Positions 17,208-25,657 are shown, counted from the stretch's first letter. The stretch is DNA of 64,000 bases from Plantactinospora mayteni (GCF_016862935.1 NZ_BONX01000018.1:124001-188000), one strand, 5' to 3'. The notes: generated by a model not told the origin, from the sequence alone. Translations and numbers: made by a program.

Positions 17208-18094
17208 TGACCGCCACGGAGACTGCGACGGCACCGGACGCGGCCGGCGGTGCCGCCGGGTACCGCCCCCGGGCCACGCTCTCGATCGGCGCCGAGTGGC
17301 GGCGGCAGGCGTCCCGGCGTCGGACGCAGTTCGCGCTCGGCTTCATGGTGCTGCTGCCGCTGATCATCCTGATCGCGTTCCAGTTCGAGAGCTCCGGCGA
17401 CGACGACAACGGCGGGGGCGAGTTCGGCAGCCTGATCGAGCTGGCCACCACCGGCGGGCTCAACTTCACCCTCTTCGCGCTGCTCGTCTCGTCGTCGTTC
17501 CTGCTGGTCGTGGTGGTGGCGCTGTTCTGCGGCGACACGGTGGCCAGCGAGGCGAGCTGGGGCAGCCTGCGCTACCTGCTGGCCGTACCGGTGCCCCGGG
17601 CCCGACTGCTGGCCGTCAAGCTGGCGGTCGCACTCGGGTACTCGCTGCTGGCCCTGCTGCTGCTCGCCGGCACCGCCCTGCTCGCCGGCACCCTCCGGTA
17701 CGGCTGGTCCCCGCTCTCCAGCACCGTGGCCGCGCAGATCCCGGCCGGGGAGGGACTGCTACGGCTGCTCGGCATCCTCGGCTATCTGGCCGTCGTACTT
17801 CTGGTCGTGGCCGGCCTGGCATTCCTGCTCTCGGTGAGCACGGACGCGGCACTCGGCGCGGTCGGCGGCGCCGTGCTGCTCTGGATCCTCTCCAGCATCC
17901 TCGACCAGATCACCGCGCTCGGGGTGCTCCGGGACTTCCTGCCGACCCACTACAGCAGCGCCTGGCTCGGCCTGCTCTCCACTCCGGTGCAGACCGACGA
18001 CATCGTCAAGGGCGCCATCTCGGCGATCTGCTACGCCACCGTCTTCTGGTCGCTCGCCTTCTGGCGCTTCACCCGCAAGGACGTGGTCTCGTAG
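17207..18094 (+). CDS. ABC-2 family transporter permease
   Basis: A 295-residue permease with about six membrane helices, the first near residues 45-62 (FMVLLPLIILIAFQF) and the last ending at SLAFWRFTRKDVVS. The EASWGSLRYLLAVPVPRARLLAVK segment after the second helix is the typical ABC-2 cytoplasmic motif that contacts the ATPase. Its ATG overlaps the TGA of the hydrolase-ABC fusion by one base, so translation is coupled and the fusion protein is the expected ATPase partner. Export is the usual direction for this family; the cargo is unknown. Confidence 0.85.
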   Translation: MTATETATAPDAAGGAAGYRPRATLSIGAEWRRQASRRRTQFALGFMVLLPLIILIAFQFESSGDDDNGGGEFGSLIELATTGGLNFTLFALLVSSSFLLVVVVALFCGDTVASEASWGSLRYLLAVPVPRARLLAVKLAVALGYSLLALLLLAGTALLAGTLRYGWSPLSSTVAAQIPAGEGLLRLLGILGYLAVVLLVVAGLAFLLSVSTDAALGAVGGAVLLWILSSILDQITALGVLRDFLPTHYSSAWLGLLSTPVQTDDIVKGAISAICYATVFWSLAFWRFTRKDVVS

Positions 18095-18120
18095 GGCTGG
18101 CCCACGACGGGCCGGCACGG

Positions 18121-18146
18121 GTGGTCGGGGCGCGAGCCCCGGCCAC
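18121..18146. terminator. Hairpin between convergent permease and DUF6295-like genes
   Basis: An 11-bp stem (GTGGTCGGGGC with its complement, one G-U pair) closed by a GCGA tetraloop. It lies between the ends of two convergent genes and can act in both directions. Confidence 0.65.
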
Positions 18147-18158
18147 GCGTACCCCGGG

Positions 18159-18437
18159 TCAGACCTGCTGGTCGCGGCTGGCCAGTCCGGCCGGCGCGGC
18201 GGCCAGCGCCGCCTGGATCGCCTCGACCAGGGCGAGTGCGGACTCCTCGGTCAGCTCGACCGCGACCCGGGCACCGGGTCCGGCGGCCGGGTTCAGGAAG
18301 TCGATGTTGAGGGTGTGTGCGTACGGGGCGTGCGTCGGATGGTCCACGTAGACGCAGGTGTGGCTGACCGGGAACCAGCCGTCGGCACCCTTGCCGCTGC
18401 CGTCGACCTCGCGCTTCACCGTGACGTACGTGCACAT
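18159..18437 (-). CDS. Small DUF6295-like protein
   Basis: A 92-residue protein beginning MCTYVTVKREVDGSGKGADG, followed by WFPVSHTCVYVDHPTHAPYA and HTLNIDFLNPAAGPGARVAV. This layout agrees with my memory of the actinobacterial family DUF6295, which has no known function; the family number is from memory. The C-terminal third is a helix (ESALALVEAIQAALAAA). GAGGAGG precedes the ATG at good spacing. It is followed after 31 nt by the dienelactone hydrolase-like gene on the same strand, which is transcribed upstream of it, so the two may be cotranscribed. Confidence 0.6.
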   Translation of the reverse strand: MCTYVTVKREVDGSGKGADGWFPVSHTCVYVDHPTHAPYAHTLNIDFLNPAAGPGARVAVELTEESALALVEAIQAALAAAPAGLASRDQQV

Positions 18438-18468
18438 GCCGGCCTCCTCGGGCTCGGAGTGGAAGGGG

Positions 18469-19200
18469 TCAGGCGCCGAGTTGGCGGTCGAAGAAGTCCC
18501 AGACCCGCCGCCAGCCCTCGGTGGCGGCCAGCGGCCGGTAGCCGGGCCGGTCGACGGCGAAGAAGCCGTGCCCGGCGTCGGCGAAGGTGTGGAACTCGTG
18601 CGGCTTGCCGAGCCGGGTCAGCTCCTGGGACAGCTCGTCCATCTGGGCCGGCGACGGGTACCTGTCCTCGGCGCCGAAGAGCCCGAGCAGCGGGCAGGAG
18701 AGCTTGTCGGCCTGGTCGAGCAGCGGCTTCACCGCCAGCGGGAAGGTCTCCGGCGGGTCGCCGACGACGAACGCGCCGTAGCAGTCGACGGCGGCGTCCA
18801 GCCGCAGCCGGGTGGCGGCCAGGAACGACTGCCGGCCACCGGAGCAGTACCCGATCACCCCGACCCGGCCGTTCGAGCCCGGCAGCCCGCGCAGGTGCTC
18901 GGCGGCGCCGCCGACGTCACCGACCAGCCGATCGTCGGGTACGCCGCCGGCGGCCCGGGCGGTGGCCGCCGCGTCGTCCGGGCTCGCCCCCGGTGCCTCC
19001 CGGGAGTAGAGGTTGGGGCAGATCGCCGCGTACCCGTAGCTGGCCAGCCGGCGGGTGATCTCCTTGGTCGCCTCGTCGTAGCCGGGCATGTGGTGGATCA
19101 CCACCACCCCGCCGTGCGGCGTGGCTCCGAGGGGCTGGGCCAGGTACGCCTCGATCTCGTCGCCGCCCGCCCCGGTGATCCGGACCGTTCCGGCCTGCAT
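18469..19200 (-). CDS. Dienelactone hydrolase family protein
   Basis: A 243-residue alpha/beta hydrolase. It shows GGVVVIHHMPGYDEATKE near residue 30, the nucleophile elbow GVIGYCSGGRQSF near 118 with Cys as nucleophile (G-x-C-x-G, typical of dienelactone hydrolases), the acid in LLGLFGAEDRYPS, and the His in FADAGHGFFA. The family opens lactone rings in aromatic breakdown, but many members act on other esters. The frame remains open upstream; the ATG at 19200 is chosen from family length, and a TTG 12 nt upstream is possible. It is divergent from threonine synthase. Confidence 0.85.
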   Translation of the reverse strand: MQAGTVRITGAGGDEIEAYLAQPLGATPHGGVVVIHHMPGYDEATKEITRRLASYGYAAICPNLYSREAPGASPDDAAATARAAGGVPDDRLVGDVGGAAEHLRGLPGSNGRVGVIGYCSGGRQSFLAATRLRLDAAVDCYGAFVVGDPPETFPLAVKPLLDQADKLSCPLLGLFGAEDRYPSPAQMDELSQELTRLGKPHEFHTFADAGHGFFAVDRPGYRPLAATEGWRRVWDFFDRQLGA

Positions 19201-19420
19201 CGCGTCCTGCAACGTCGCGCTCCCGTCCTGCTCGGCCGGTCCGTGCCGGCAGGCCGCACCGAATTCCGTCGGCCTGGGTAACTGTTCCGGTCTGGGTGGC
19301 CGTTCCAGCCTGGCAAGCTGTTCAACTGTTCCAGTCGGCGGTCGACGGCGCCCCGGCGGCCCGGCGCGGGGATCTTGCTCACACCGGGAAGAGACCCGGG
19401 ACAGCGGATTCCGGGGCACG

Positions 19421-19426
19421 TAGACT
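19421..19426 (+). promoter_or_regulatory. Possible -10 element for thrC
   Basis: TAGACT lies about 20 nt before the 5' edge of the SAM-I aptamer, where a transcription start would be expected. No good -35 hexamer is seen at 17 nt spacing, so this is tentative. Confidence 0.35.
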
Positions 19427-19444
19427 GACGACACAACTTCATAC

Positions 19445-19557
19445 CTCATCCAGAGGGGCTGAGGGATACGGCCCGATGACGCCCCGGCAACCACTCCACG
19501 GCGGAGCAGGTGCCAAATCCGTCCCCGCCGCGCGGTGCGGCGCCAGGGAAAGATGAG
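19445..19557 (+). promoter_or_regulatory. SAM-I (S-box) riboswitch upstream of thrC
   Basis: The leader matches the S-box aptamer. P1 is CTCATC (19445-19450) with GATGAG (19552-19557). After the 5' strand come the conserved CAGAGGGGCTGAGGGA and CGGCCCGATGA, then GCCCCGGCAACC, and after P3 the GGTGCCAAATCC segment and the closing GGGAAAGATGAG. These are hallmark bases of SAM-I binding sites. The 3' P1 strand is followed directly by AGGA and the thrC start 16 nt later, so SAM binding could mask ribosome access. High SAM would then lower threonine synthase. Confidence 0.88.
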
Positions 19558-19572
19558 AGGACGGCCCTCGCC

Positions 19573-20868
19573 ATGACGTCGATCATCGACGCGACCCCCA
19601 GCCAGACCGGCCCGGTGGCCCCCAACCCCGCCCGGGTACTCGTCTGTCGCGGCTGTGGCACCGAATATCCGCTGATCGCCCAGCATGCCTGCTACGAGTG
19701 TTTCGGCCCGCTGGAGGTCGGCTACGACGCCGCGACCCTGGCCCGGGTCACCCGGGCCGACATCGAGGCCGGCCCGCAGAACCTCTGGCGGTACGCCGCC
19801 CTGCTGCCCGCCGGCCAGGACCCGACCGCCCGGGTCACCCTCGACCCCGGGCTGACCCCGCTGGTCCCGGCCGCCGGCCTCGCTGCCGAGCTGGGCATCC
19901 GGGCGCCGCTCTGGGTCAAGGACGACAGCGCCAACCCCACCCACTCGTTCAAGGACCGGGTGGTGTCGGTGGCGCTGACCGCCGCCCGTGGCCTCGGCTT
20001 CACCCGGTTCGGCTGTGCCTCGACCGGCAACCTGGCGAACTCGGTCGCCGCGCACGCGGCCCGGGCCGGGGTGCCGTCGATCGTCTTCATCCCCGGCGAC
20101 CTGGAGCAGGGCAAGGTGGTCACCACCGCCGTCTACGGCGGCGACGTGGTCGCCATCGACGGCTCGTACGACGACGTCAACCGGCTCTGCGGCGAGCTGG
20201 TCGAGACCGACGAGTTCGAGGACACCGCGTTCGTCAACGTGAACGTCCGGCCGTACTACGCCGAGGGCTCGAAGACGCTGGGCTACGAGGTCGCCGAGCA
20301 GTTGGGCTGGCGGATCCCCGAGCAGGTGGTGATCCCGATGGCCAGCGGCGAGCTGCTCACCAAGATCGACAAGGCGTTCAGCGAGCTGGTGGAGATCGGT
20401 CTGGTCGAGGCACCGGCCAACGGCTGGAAGGTCTTCGGGGCCCAGTCGGCCGGCTGCAACCCGATCGCCGTCGCGCTGCACGCCGACACCGACGTGATCA
20501 CCCCGGTCCGGCCGACCGGGATCGCCAAGTCGCTCAACATCGGTGACCCGGCCGCCGGGCTCTACGCCCTGGAGGCGGTGCGCCGTACCGGTGGCTGGAT
20601 GGACTACGCCGACGACGACGAGATCCGGGCCGCCATCCGGCAGTTGGCCCGTACCACCGGGGTCTTCGCCGAGACGGCCGGCGGGGTGACGGTCGCGGTT
20701 CTCGGCAAGCTGGTGGCGAGCGGCCGGCTGGACCCGGACGCCGAGACTGTCGTCTACAACACCGGCGAGGGCCTCAAGACCCTGGACGCGGTGGCGGCAC
20801 AGGTCGGTCCGACGTACCGGGTCAAGCCGTCGCTGCGGGCGGCCCGGGACGCCGGCCTGCTCGGCTGA
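19573..20868 (+). CDS. thrC: Threonine synthase
   Basis: A 431-residue PLP enzyme converting O-phospho-homoserine to threonine. The N-terminus carries a C-x2-C-x12-C-x2-C pattern (CRGC, CYEC), as in many long threonine synthases. The PLP lysine is in PTHSFKDRVV near residue 126, the phosphate-binding loop in CASTGNLANSV near 155, and the substrate region in IPMASGELLTKI near 255. The ATG at 19573 is the first good start after the riboswitch. The hom and thrB genes usually found beside thrC are absent here; hydrolase and GNAT genes flank it instead. Confidence 0.95.
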   Translation: MTSIIDATPSQTGPVAPNPARVLVCRGCGTEYPLIAQHACYECFGPLEVGYDAATLARVTRADIEAGPQNLWRYAALLPAGQDPTARVTLDPGLTPLVPAAGLAAELGIRAPLWVKDDSANPTHSFKDRVVSVALTAARGLGFTRFGCASTGNLANSVAAHAARAGVPSIVFIPGDLEQGKVVTTAVYGGDVVAIDGSYDDVNRLCGELVETDEFEDTAFVNVNVRPYYAEGSKTLGYEVAEQLGWRIPEQVVIPMASGELLTKIDKAFSELVEIGLVEAPANGWKVFGAQSAGCNPIAVALHADTDVITPVRPTGIAKSLNIGDPAAGLYALEAVRRTGGWMDYADDDEIRAAIRQLARTTGVFAETAGGVTVAVLGKLVASGRLDPDAETVVYNTGEGLKTLDAVAAQVGPTYRVKPSLRAARDAGLLG

Positions 20869-21282
20869 ATTTCTTCGAGAAAATTTTCGGCATCTGCGCG
20901 GACCTGCCCGGGCAGATGCACGTGCAACTTGCAGGTGAGATCGTTCGGATCCTTCCGACGAGTGGTCGACCCGGTGGTACGGATGCGGTGCGTAGCTGCT
21001 GTTTTGCCGCCTGTGACGAAAACACGCGGAAGAGGGCTTGACGCCTGCATCTGCACGACGCAAGATGCTCCGTGCGGGAGGACGCACCGCCGTAGACTTT
21101 CAAAGCTCTTACGACCCGACGCCGGAGGCGTTGTGCGGGCGTCCTCCCGACCAAATCCCTCCTGAGGCCCCGGCTGACGCCGTTGCCCGCCCACTTTGGG
21201 CTCAACGCGGATCCATCGACTCCGGTGACGGTCGACCGATATTCGGTCGCGGCCGGTTCGTGTAACCGGCACCCTCCACAGC
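20869..21282. other. Gene-free 414-bp interval with structured segment
   Basis: After thrC an imperfect AT-rich hairpin (AATTTCT, loop, AGAAAATT, about 20868-20892) may end transcription. A TTGACG at 21037 followed 18 nt later by AAGATG could be a promoter. The stretch 21076-21148 can fold into a three-way junction, listed separately. None of the reading frames here resembles a protein. Confidence 0.4.
21076..21148 (+). ncRNA. Candidate structured RNA (three-way junction) before a GNAT gene
   Basis: A perfect 10-bp outer stem (GGGAGGACGC at 21076-21085 with GCGTCCTCCC at 21139-21148) encloses two hairpins: CGTA/TACG at 21091-21113 and CGACGCC-GGA-GGCGTTG at 21117-21133. The outer 5' arm contains GGAGGA, a ribosome-binding-site-like sequence. 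A possible promoter lies about 15-40 nt upstream. The strand is assumed from the downstream gene; the same folding is possible on the other strand. It matches no RNA family I recognise. Confidence 0.35.
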
Positions 21283-22299
21283 ATGGACATCGTGGTCACC
21301 TCCCTGGACGTCGCCGACGTCGCCGCCACCGAGCGGGCGTACGAGATCGAGTCGGCCGCCCGGGCGGCCGACCAGCCCGACATGCCCCCGTCGCCCCGAC
21401 AGCGCTTCTTCACCGCGCTCCGGCGGCCGTGGCCGGGTGACGACGACCGGCACGCGCTGGGCTATCTCGACGGGGTGGCCGTGGGCTACCTGGCGGTCTC
21501 GCTGCCGCAGCGGGAGAACCTGGAGAACGCCGGGCTGGTCCTCGCCGTCCTTCCGGAGTACCGCCGGCGGGGCGTGGGCCGGGCCCTCTACGAGTACGCG
21601 GTGCGGCTGGTCCGGGAGGAGGGCCGTAAGCGGATCGTCGGCGAGGTGGCGAACATGAGCCCGGAGTCGGCACCGACCACGCCGGGCGACGCCTTCGCCG
21701 CCGCGATGGGTGCCAGGCCGGCACTGGCCGACATACGCCGCCGGCTCGACCTGAGCAGGCTCGACGAGCCGGAACTCGACAGGCTGCTGGCCGAGGGACT
21801 GGCCCGGGCCGAGGGCTACTCGCTCGTGCGCTGGCGGGGCGCGACCCCCGACGAGTACGCCGAGGACGTCGCCTACCTGGACAGCCGCCTGGTCAGCGAC
21901 GCGCCGATCGGCGACCTCACCTGGGAGGCGGCCAAACCGGAGGTGTCCCGGCTGCGCGAGATGGAGCAGGCGCACCACGAACGCGGCCAGTACTGGTACA
22001 ACAGCGGCGCCCGGCACGACGCGACCGGCCGGCTGGTGGCCTGGACCGGGATCGGCACGAACGCCGGCTGCGACTGGCACGCGTTCCAGCAGATCACCCT
22101 GGTCGAGCCGGCGCACCGGGGGCACCGCCTCGGCACCGTCGTCAAGGTCGACAACCTGCGGCACATCCGGGCACACGAGCCGGCGCTGCGGGTCATCGAC
22201 ACCTACAACGCCGCGTCGAACGACTACATGATCTCGATCAACGAGGCGCTCGGCTTCCGCGCGGTCGCCGGGCTCAACTCCTGGCAGACGACCCTCTGA
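21283..22299 (+). CDS. Tandem-domain GNAT acetyltransferase-like protein
   Basis: A 338-residue protein with two GNAT folds. The N-terminal one is complete, with LAVLPEYRRRGVGRALYEYA near residue 85 carrying the acetyl-CoA loop (R-R-x-G-V-G). The C-terminal one has ITLVEPAHRGHRLGTVVKVD near 270 (H-R-G-H-R-L-G) and the closing NYAAS-like NAASNDYMISINEALGF. Such two-domain proteins are frequent in actinomycetes, and some acetylate antibiotics or small amines; the substrate here is unknown. It starts shortly after the candidate structured RNA and is followed 63 nt later by paaN. Confidence 0.8.
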   Translation: MDIVVTSLDVADVAATERAYEIESAARAADQPDMPPSPRQRFFTALRRPWPGDDDRHALGYLDGVAVGYLAVSLPQRENLENAGLVLAVLPEYRRRGVGRALYEYAVRLVREEGRKRIVGEVANMSPESAPTTPGDAFAAAMGARPALADIRRRLDLSRLDEPELDRLLAEGLARAEGYSLVRWRGATPDEYAEDVAYLDSRLVSDAPIGDLTWEAAKPEVSRLREMEQAHHERGQYWYNSGARHDATGRLVAWTGIGTNAGCDWHAFQQITLVEPAHRGHRLGTVVKVDNLRHIRAHEPALRVIDTYNAASNDYMISINEALGFRAVAGLNSWQTTL

Positions 22300-22362
22300 C
22301 CAGCGGTGCCCACCCGGGTGCGGAGGCTGGGACCGGCCGGGCGGGTGCGGCATGATGGCGGC

Positions 22363-24036
22363 ATGACGGAGACCCCGCACCCCCTCTTCGCCCGGCACGC
22401 CGACACGCTGGACCGGGCGCTGACCGCGATCACCGAACGGGCCTACTGGTCCGCCTACCCCGAGTCACCCAGCCCCCGGGTCTACGGCGAGACCGCCGCC
22501 GCCGAGGGCGAGGCGGCGTTCCGGGCGTACCTGGGCGGCAAGTTCCCGCTCGACCAGCCCGGCACCGGCGACTGGGTGGCGACCGAGGCGAGCCCGTTCG
22601 GCATCGACCTCGGGGTGAGCTACCCGCATGCCGACCCGGAGGTGCTGCTGGCCGCCGCCGCGACCGCGCTGCCGGCGTGGCGGGACGCCGGGCCGCAGAC
22701 CCGGGTCGGGGTCTGCCTGGAGATCCTCGCCCGGCTGCACGCAGGCGTCTTCGAACTGGCCAACGCGGTGCACGCGACCACCGGGCAGGCGTTCGTGATG
22801 GCGTTCCAGGCCGGCGGCGCGCACGCGCTGGACCGGGCGCTGGAGGCGCTCGCCTACGCGTACCGGGAGATGACCCGGCACCCGGCGACGGCGGCCTGGG
22901 AGAAGCCGGCCGGCAAGGGCGACCCGCTGCGGATGACCAAGAACTTCCACGTCGTACCGCGCGGCGTGGCGCTGGCGATCGGCTGCAACACCTTCCCGAC
23001 CTGGAACACCTACCCGGGGCTCTTCGCCTCGCTGGTCACCGGCAACCCGGTCGTGGTCAAGCCGCACCCCCGGGCCGTACTGCCGCTCGCCATCACCGTC
23101 CGGTGCGCCCGCGAGGTGCTGGCCGAGGCCGGCTTCGACCCGAACGTGATGCTGCTGGCCCCCGAGGCGCCCGGCGAGAGGCTCGCCTCCACCCTGGCGC
23201 TCCGCCCCGAGGTGCGGATCGTCGACTTCACCGGCTCCACCGAGTATGGCGACTGGCTGGAGGCGAACGCCCGGCAGGCCGCCGTCTACACCGAGAAGGC
23301 CGGCGTGAACACCATCGTGGTCGACTCGACCGACGACTTCGTGGGGATGTGCCGCAACATCGGTTTCTCGCTGACCCTCTACAGCGGACAGATGTGCACC
23401 ACCCCGCAGAACATCCTGGTGCCGCGCGACGGGATCGAGACCGACCAGGGGCACAAGAGCGTCGACGAGGTCGCCGCCGGCATCGCCGCAGTGGTCGGCA
23501 AGCTCACCGGCGACCCGGCCCGCGCGGTCGAGCTGATCGGCGCGATCGTCAACGACGGGGTGGTGGCCCGGCTCGACGAGGTGGCCGGGATCGGTGAGCC
23601 GGTACTCCCGTCCCGGCCGGTCGAGCACCCGAACTACCCGGGCGCGGTGGTGCGTACGCCGCTGATCGCGAAGCTCGGCGCCGCCGACCTCGGCACGTAC
23701 GGGCGGGAGTGGTTCGGGCCGATCTCGTTCGTGATCGCCACCGACTCCACCCCGCACAGCCTGGCGATCCTGCGGCAGACCGTCGCTGAGCGGGGCGCAC
23801 TGACCGCCTCGGTCTACTCGACCGACTCCGCCGTGGTGGACGCGGCCGAGACCGCGGCGATCGAGACCGGGGTGCACCTCTCCTGCAACCTCACCGGCGG
23901 GGTCTTCGTCAACCAGTCGGCGGCGTTCTCGGACTTCCACGGCAGCGGCGCCAACCCGGCGGCGAACGCCGCACTGACCGACGGCGCGTACGTCGCCAAC
24001 CGGTTCCGGGTGGTCCAGGCCCGCCGGCACAGCTGA
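22363..24036 (+). CDS. paaN: PaaN-type aldehyde dehydrogenase (phenylacetate degradation protein)
   Basis: A 557-residue protein of the aldehyde dehydrogenase superfamily. The coenzyme site shows CNTFPTWNTYPGLFASLVTG and VVVKPHP, the catalytic region shows FTGSTEYGDWLE (Glu) and YSGQMCTTPQNILVP (Cys). Sequence and length fit the PaaN branch, named for the aldehyde step of the phenylacetyl-CoA ring-opening pathway. No other paa gene is present in the window, so this copy may act alone or on another aldehyde. The ATG giving MTETPHPLF is chosen; an in-frame extension to 22306 looks non-coding. Confidence 0.85.
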   Translation: MTETPHPLFARHADTLDRALTAITERAYWSAYPESPSPRVYGETAAAEGEAAFRAYLGGKFPLDQPGTGDWVATEASPFGIDLGVSYPHADPEVLLAAAATALPAWRDAGPQTRVGVCLEILARLHAGVFELANAVHATTGQAFVMAFQAGGAHALDRALEALAYAYREMTRHPATAAWEKPAGKGDPLRMTKNFHVVPRGVALAIGCNTFPTWNTYPGLFASLVTGNPVVVKPHPRAVLPLAITVRCAREVLAEAGFDPNVMLLAPEAPGERLASTLALRPEVRIVDFTGSTEYGDWLEANARQAAVYTEKAGVNTIVVDSTDDFVGMCRNIGFSLTLYSGQMCTTPQNILVPRDGIETDQGHKSVDEVAAGIAAVVGKLTGDPARAVELIGAIVNDGVVARLDEVAGIGEPVLPSRPVEHPNYPGAVVRTPLIAKLGAADLGTYGREWFGPISFVIATDSTPHSLAILRQTVAERGALTASVYSTDSAVVDAAETAAIETGVHLSCNLTGGVFVNQSAAFSDFHGSGANPAANAALTDGAYVANRFRVVQARRHS

Positions 24037-24189
24037 CCGGCGTTCCGGAGGGCTCCCGCCGGCTCGGGCGGGACGGAGAGGTCCCGCCGGGTCGGGCGGG
24101 GTCCTTCCGGCGCCCGAAGCCGGTACGCGGGCCGGGCGGGGTCCTTCCGGCGCGCCCGGAGGCGGCACGCGGGCCGGGGCGTGTCCGGC

Positions 24190-24819
24190 TCAGGCGCTCC
24201 GGCGCATTTGTAGCTCCCGGAGCACGGGGACGGTCGGGTGCACCACCCGTACCCCGGTGTCGACGAAGCCCAGCCGCTCGTACGCCCGTACCGCCCGGTC
24301 GTTGCCGACCACCACCTCCAGCAGCAGCTCCGGTCGGCCGGCCGCCCTGGACCAGTCGGCCACCGCCTCGACCAGGGCGGCCAGCAGGCCACTGCCCCGC
24401 CAGGCCGGGGTGAGGTAGACGGCGAAGACCACGGTGATGCCCGACTGACCGGGCGCCGCCTGGCCGCCCGCGTGCCCGACCACCCGGCCGTCGACCTCGG
24501 CGACGAAGGCCGCCGTCCGGAGCCCGATCGACATCCCGGCGATCCGGGCCGCGAACTCGGCGTGCGACCGGGCCGCCGCGTCGGCGAGCGTCTCCAGGAA
24601 GGCCAGCGGGGAGTCCGCGAGCATCTCCAGACGGATCGCCCGGACCCGGGCGGCGTCGGCGGGGCGTACCCGGCGGACCGGTGGCAGGTCGAGGCTCGGC
24701 CGGAGACCGGAATCGGCCGTACCCACGGACCGTTCCGGCGGAGCTGACTCCCGGCCGGTGGGAGGCGCGGACTCCGGCTCGGCGGCGGTCTGCGGGGTGG
24801 AAGCCGGCACGTCCGCCAT
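24190..24819 (-). CDS. GNAT family N-acetyltransferase
   Basis: A 209-residue protein. About 45 proline/serine-rich residues precede a GNAT domain that starts PPVRRVRPADAARVRAIRLE. The acetyl-CoA loop is in LTPAWRGSGLLAALVEAV near residue 140, and VVGNDRAVRAYERLGF is typical of the last segment. Substrate unknown. The start is uncertain: the ATG at 24819 lacks a good ribosome binding site, and the frame stays open to a TTG at 24912. Just before the ATG the frame reads VTVRRAT, which itself looks like a GNAT N-terminus. Confidence 0.7.
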   Translation of the reverse strand: MADVPASTPQTAAEPESAPPTGRESAPPERSVGTADSGLRPSLDLPPVRRVRPADAARVRAIRLEMLADSPLAFLETLADAAARSHAEFAARIAGMSIGLRTAAFVAEVDGRVVGHAGGQAAPGQSGITVVFAVYLTPAWRGSGLLAALVEAVADWSRAAGRPELLLEVVVGNDRAVRAYERLGFVDTGVRVVHPTVPVLRELQMRRSA

Positions 24820-25023
24820 GGTCGCACGGCGTACGGTGACCAGTTTCGTGGGGTGACGGGGCCGCCGGCGGTTCGGTGTGTGCCGGTTGAGCTGGGCAGC
24901 GACGGTCGCCAATAGGTGAGAGGCGAGAAAACGGGCGCCCGGTTGCCAACCTGGTGACCGTTTTGGCCTAGTGCGCTGCCACCCGACCTTGGTGTACGGT
25001 GCGGGTTCGGCCGCTCGATTCGT

Positions 25024-25048
25024 TGGATCCGTTCAATTACATGATCCA
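25024..25048. promoter_or_regulatory. Inverted repeat upstream of the cold-shock gene
   Basis: TGGATC (25024-25029) and GATCCA (25043-25048) form a perfect 6-bp inverted repeat about 100 nt before the cold-shock gene, in an AT-richer stretch that probably contains its promoter and 5' leader. The interval 24820-25139 has no other visible gene. Confidence 0.35.
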
Positions 25049-25139
25049 TTTCGGCTAAAGCGACTCGTCGGCCCCGGCAGGCATACGGCGTCGCCGGAGC
25101 TCGGGCAGCTCCGACGCGACCGAAGTAAGGAAGTGCACC

Positions 25140-25343
25140 GTGGCGCAGGGCACCGTGAAGTGGTTCAACAGCGAAAAGGGCTACGGCTTCATCGCGGTCG
25201 ATGGCGGGCAGGACGTCTTCGTCCACTTCTCCGCGATCGAGATGGACGGCTACAAGGCGCTTGACGATGGTCAGCGCGTCGAGTTCGAGATCGCCCAGGG
25301 GCAGAAGGGCCCGCAGGCGGAAAAGGTCCGGGTCATCGCCTGA
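25140..25343 (+). CDS. Cold-shock domain protein (CspA family)
   Basis: A 67-residue single cold-shock domain, the usual family length. Both RNA-binding motifs are intact: KGYGFI (RNP1) and VFVHF (RNP2), followed by the aromatic/acidic core [16 protein letters not shown]. The family binds single-stranded RNA and DNA and melts secondary structure in mRNA. The GTG start is preceded by AAGGAAG. It is transcribed alone toward groEL with a long gap between them. Confidence 0.95.
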   Translation: MAQGTVKWFNSEKGYGFIAVDGGQDVFVHFSAIEMDGYKALDDGQRVEFEIAQGQKGPQAEKVRVIA

Positions 25344-25619
25344 GCTGTTGGGCCGTCGGCCCGCCGCTCTTCGGACTCGCCTCCCGTTCCACACCTCCCG
25401 ACGGCCGGTACGCCGCCGCTCGGGACCATTACCGGCCCAGCCCGGACCCTCGCCGTGCCAACAACCATGGCGATGGCACCATGCGGCTGGCCGGGTTGCC
25501 GCGCCATGTCGCTGGGCATGTCCGGCGGACCGGTGTGACGCCCACTCCCGTGCCCGTGCCCGGTCACCCAACCACCCACCCCGCCCCCCCAAACCTCTGA
25601 CCGGAACAGCAACTTCCCG

Positions 25620-25657
25620 GAAAGAGTGGGCGCCGGGGCGCCGGTTCGCACTCTTTC
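25620..25657. repeat. Inverted repeat in the cspA-groEL gap
   Basis: GAAAGAGTG (25620-25628) and its perfect complement CACTCTTTC (25649-25657) flank a 20-nt spacer holding two GGCGCC palindromes. It lies 210 nt before the CIRCE elements, and the CACTC half resembles a CIRCE arm. A C-rich run with few G or T residues sits just upstream, about 25552-25597. Confidence 0.5.

Noticed and set aside
14253..17234. A 993-codon open frame on the minus strand opposite the hydrolase-ABC fusion
   Set aside because: Composition is Arg/Gly/Pro/His-rich without hydrophobic core patterns; it is the third-position GC shadow of the real gene.
18469..21087. An 872-codon minus-strand frame extending the dienelactone hydrolase across thrC
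   Set aside because: The extension is antisense to thrC and its riboswitch; family length fits a start at 19200.
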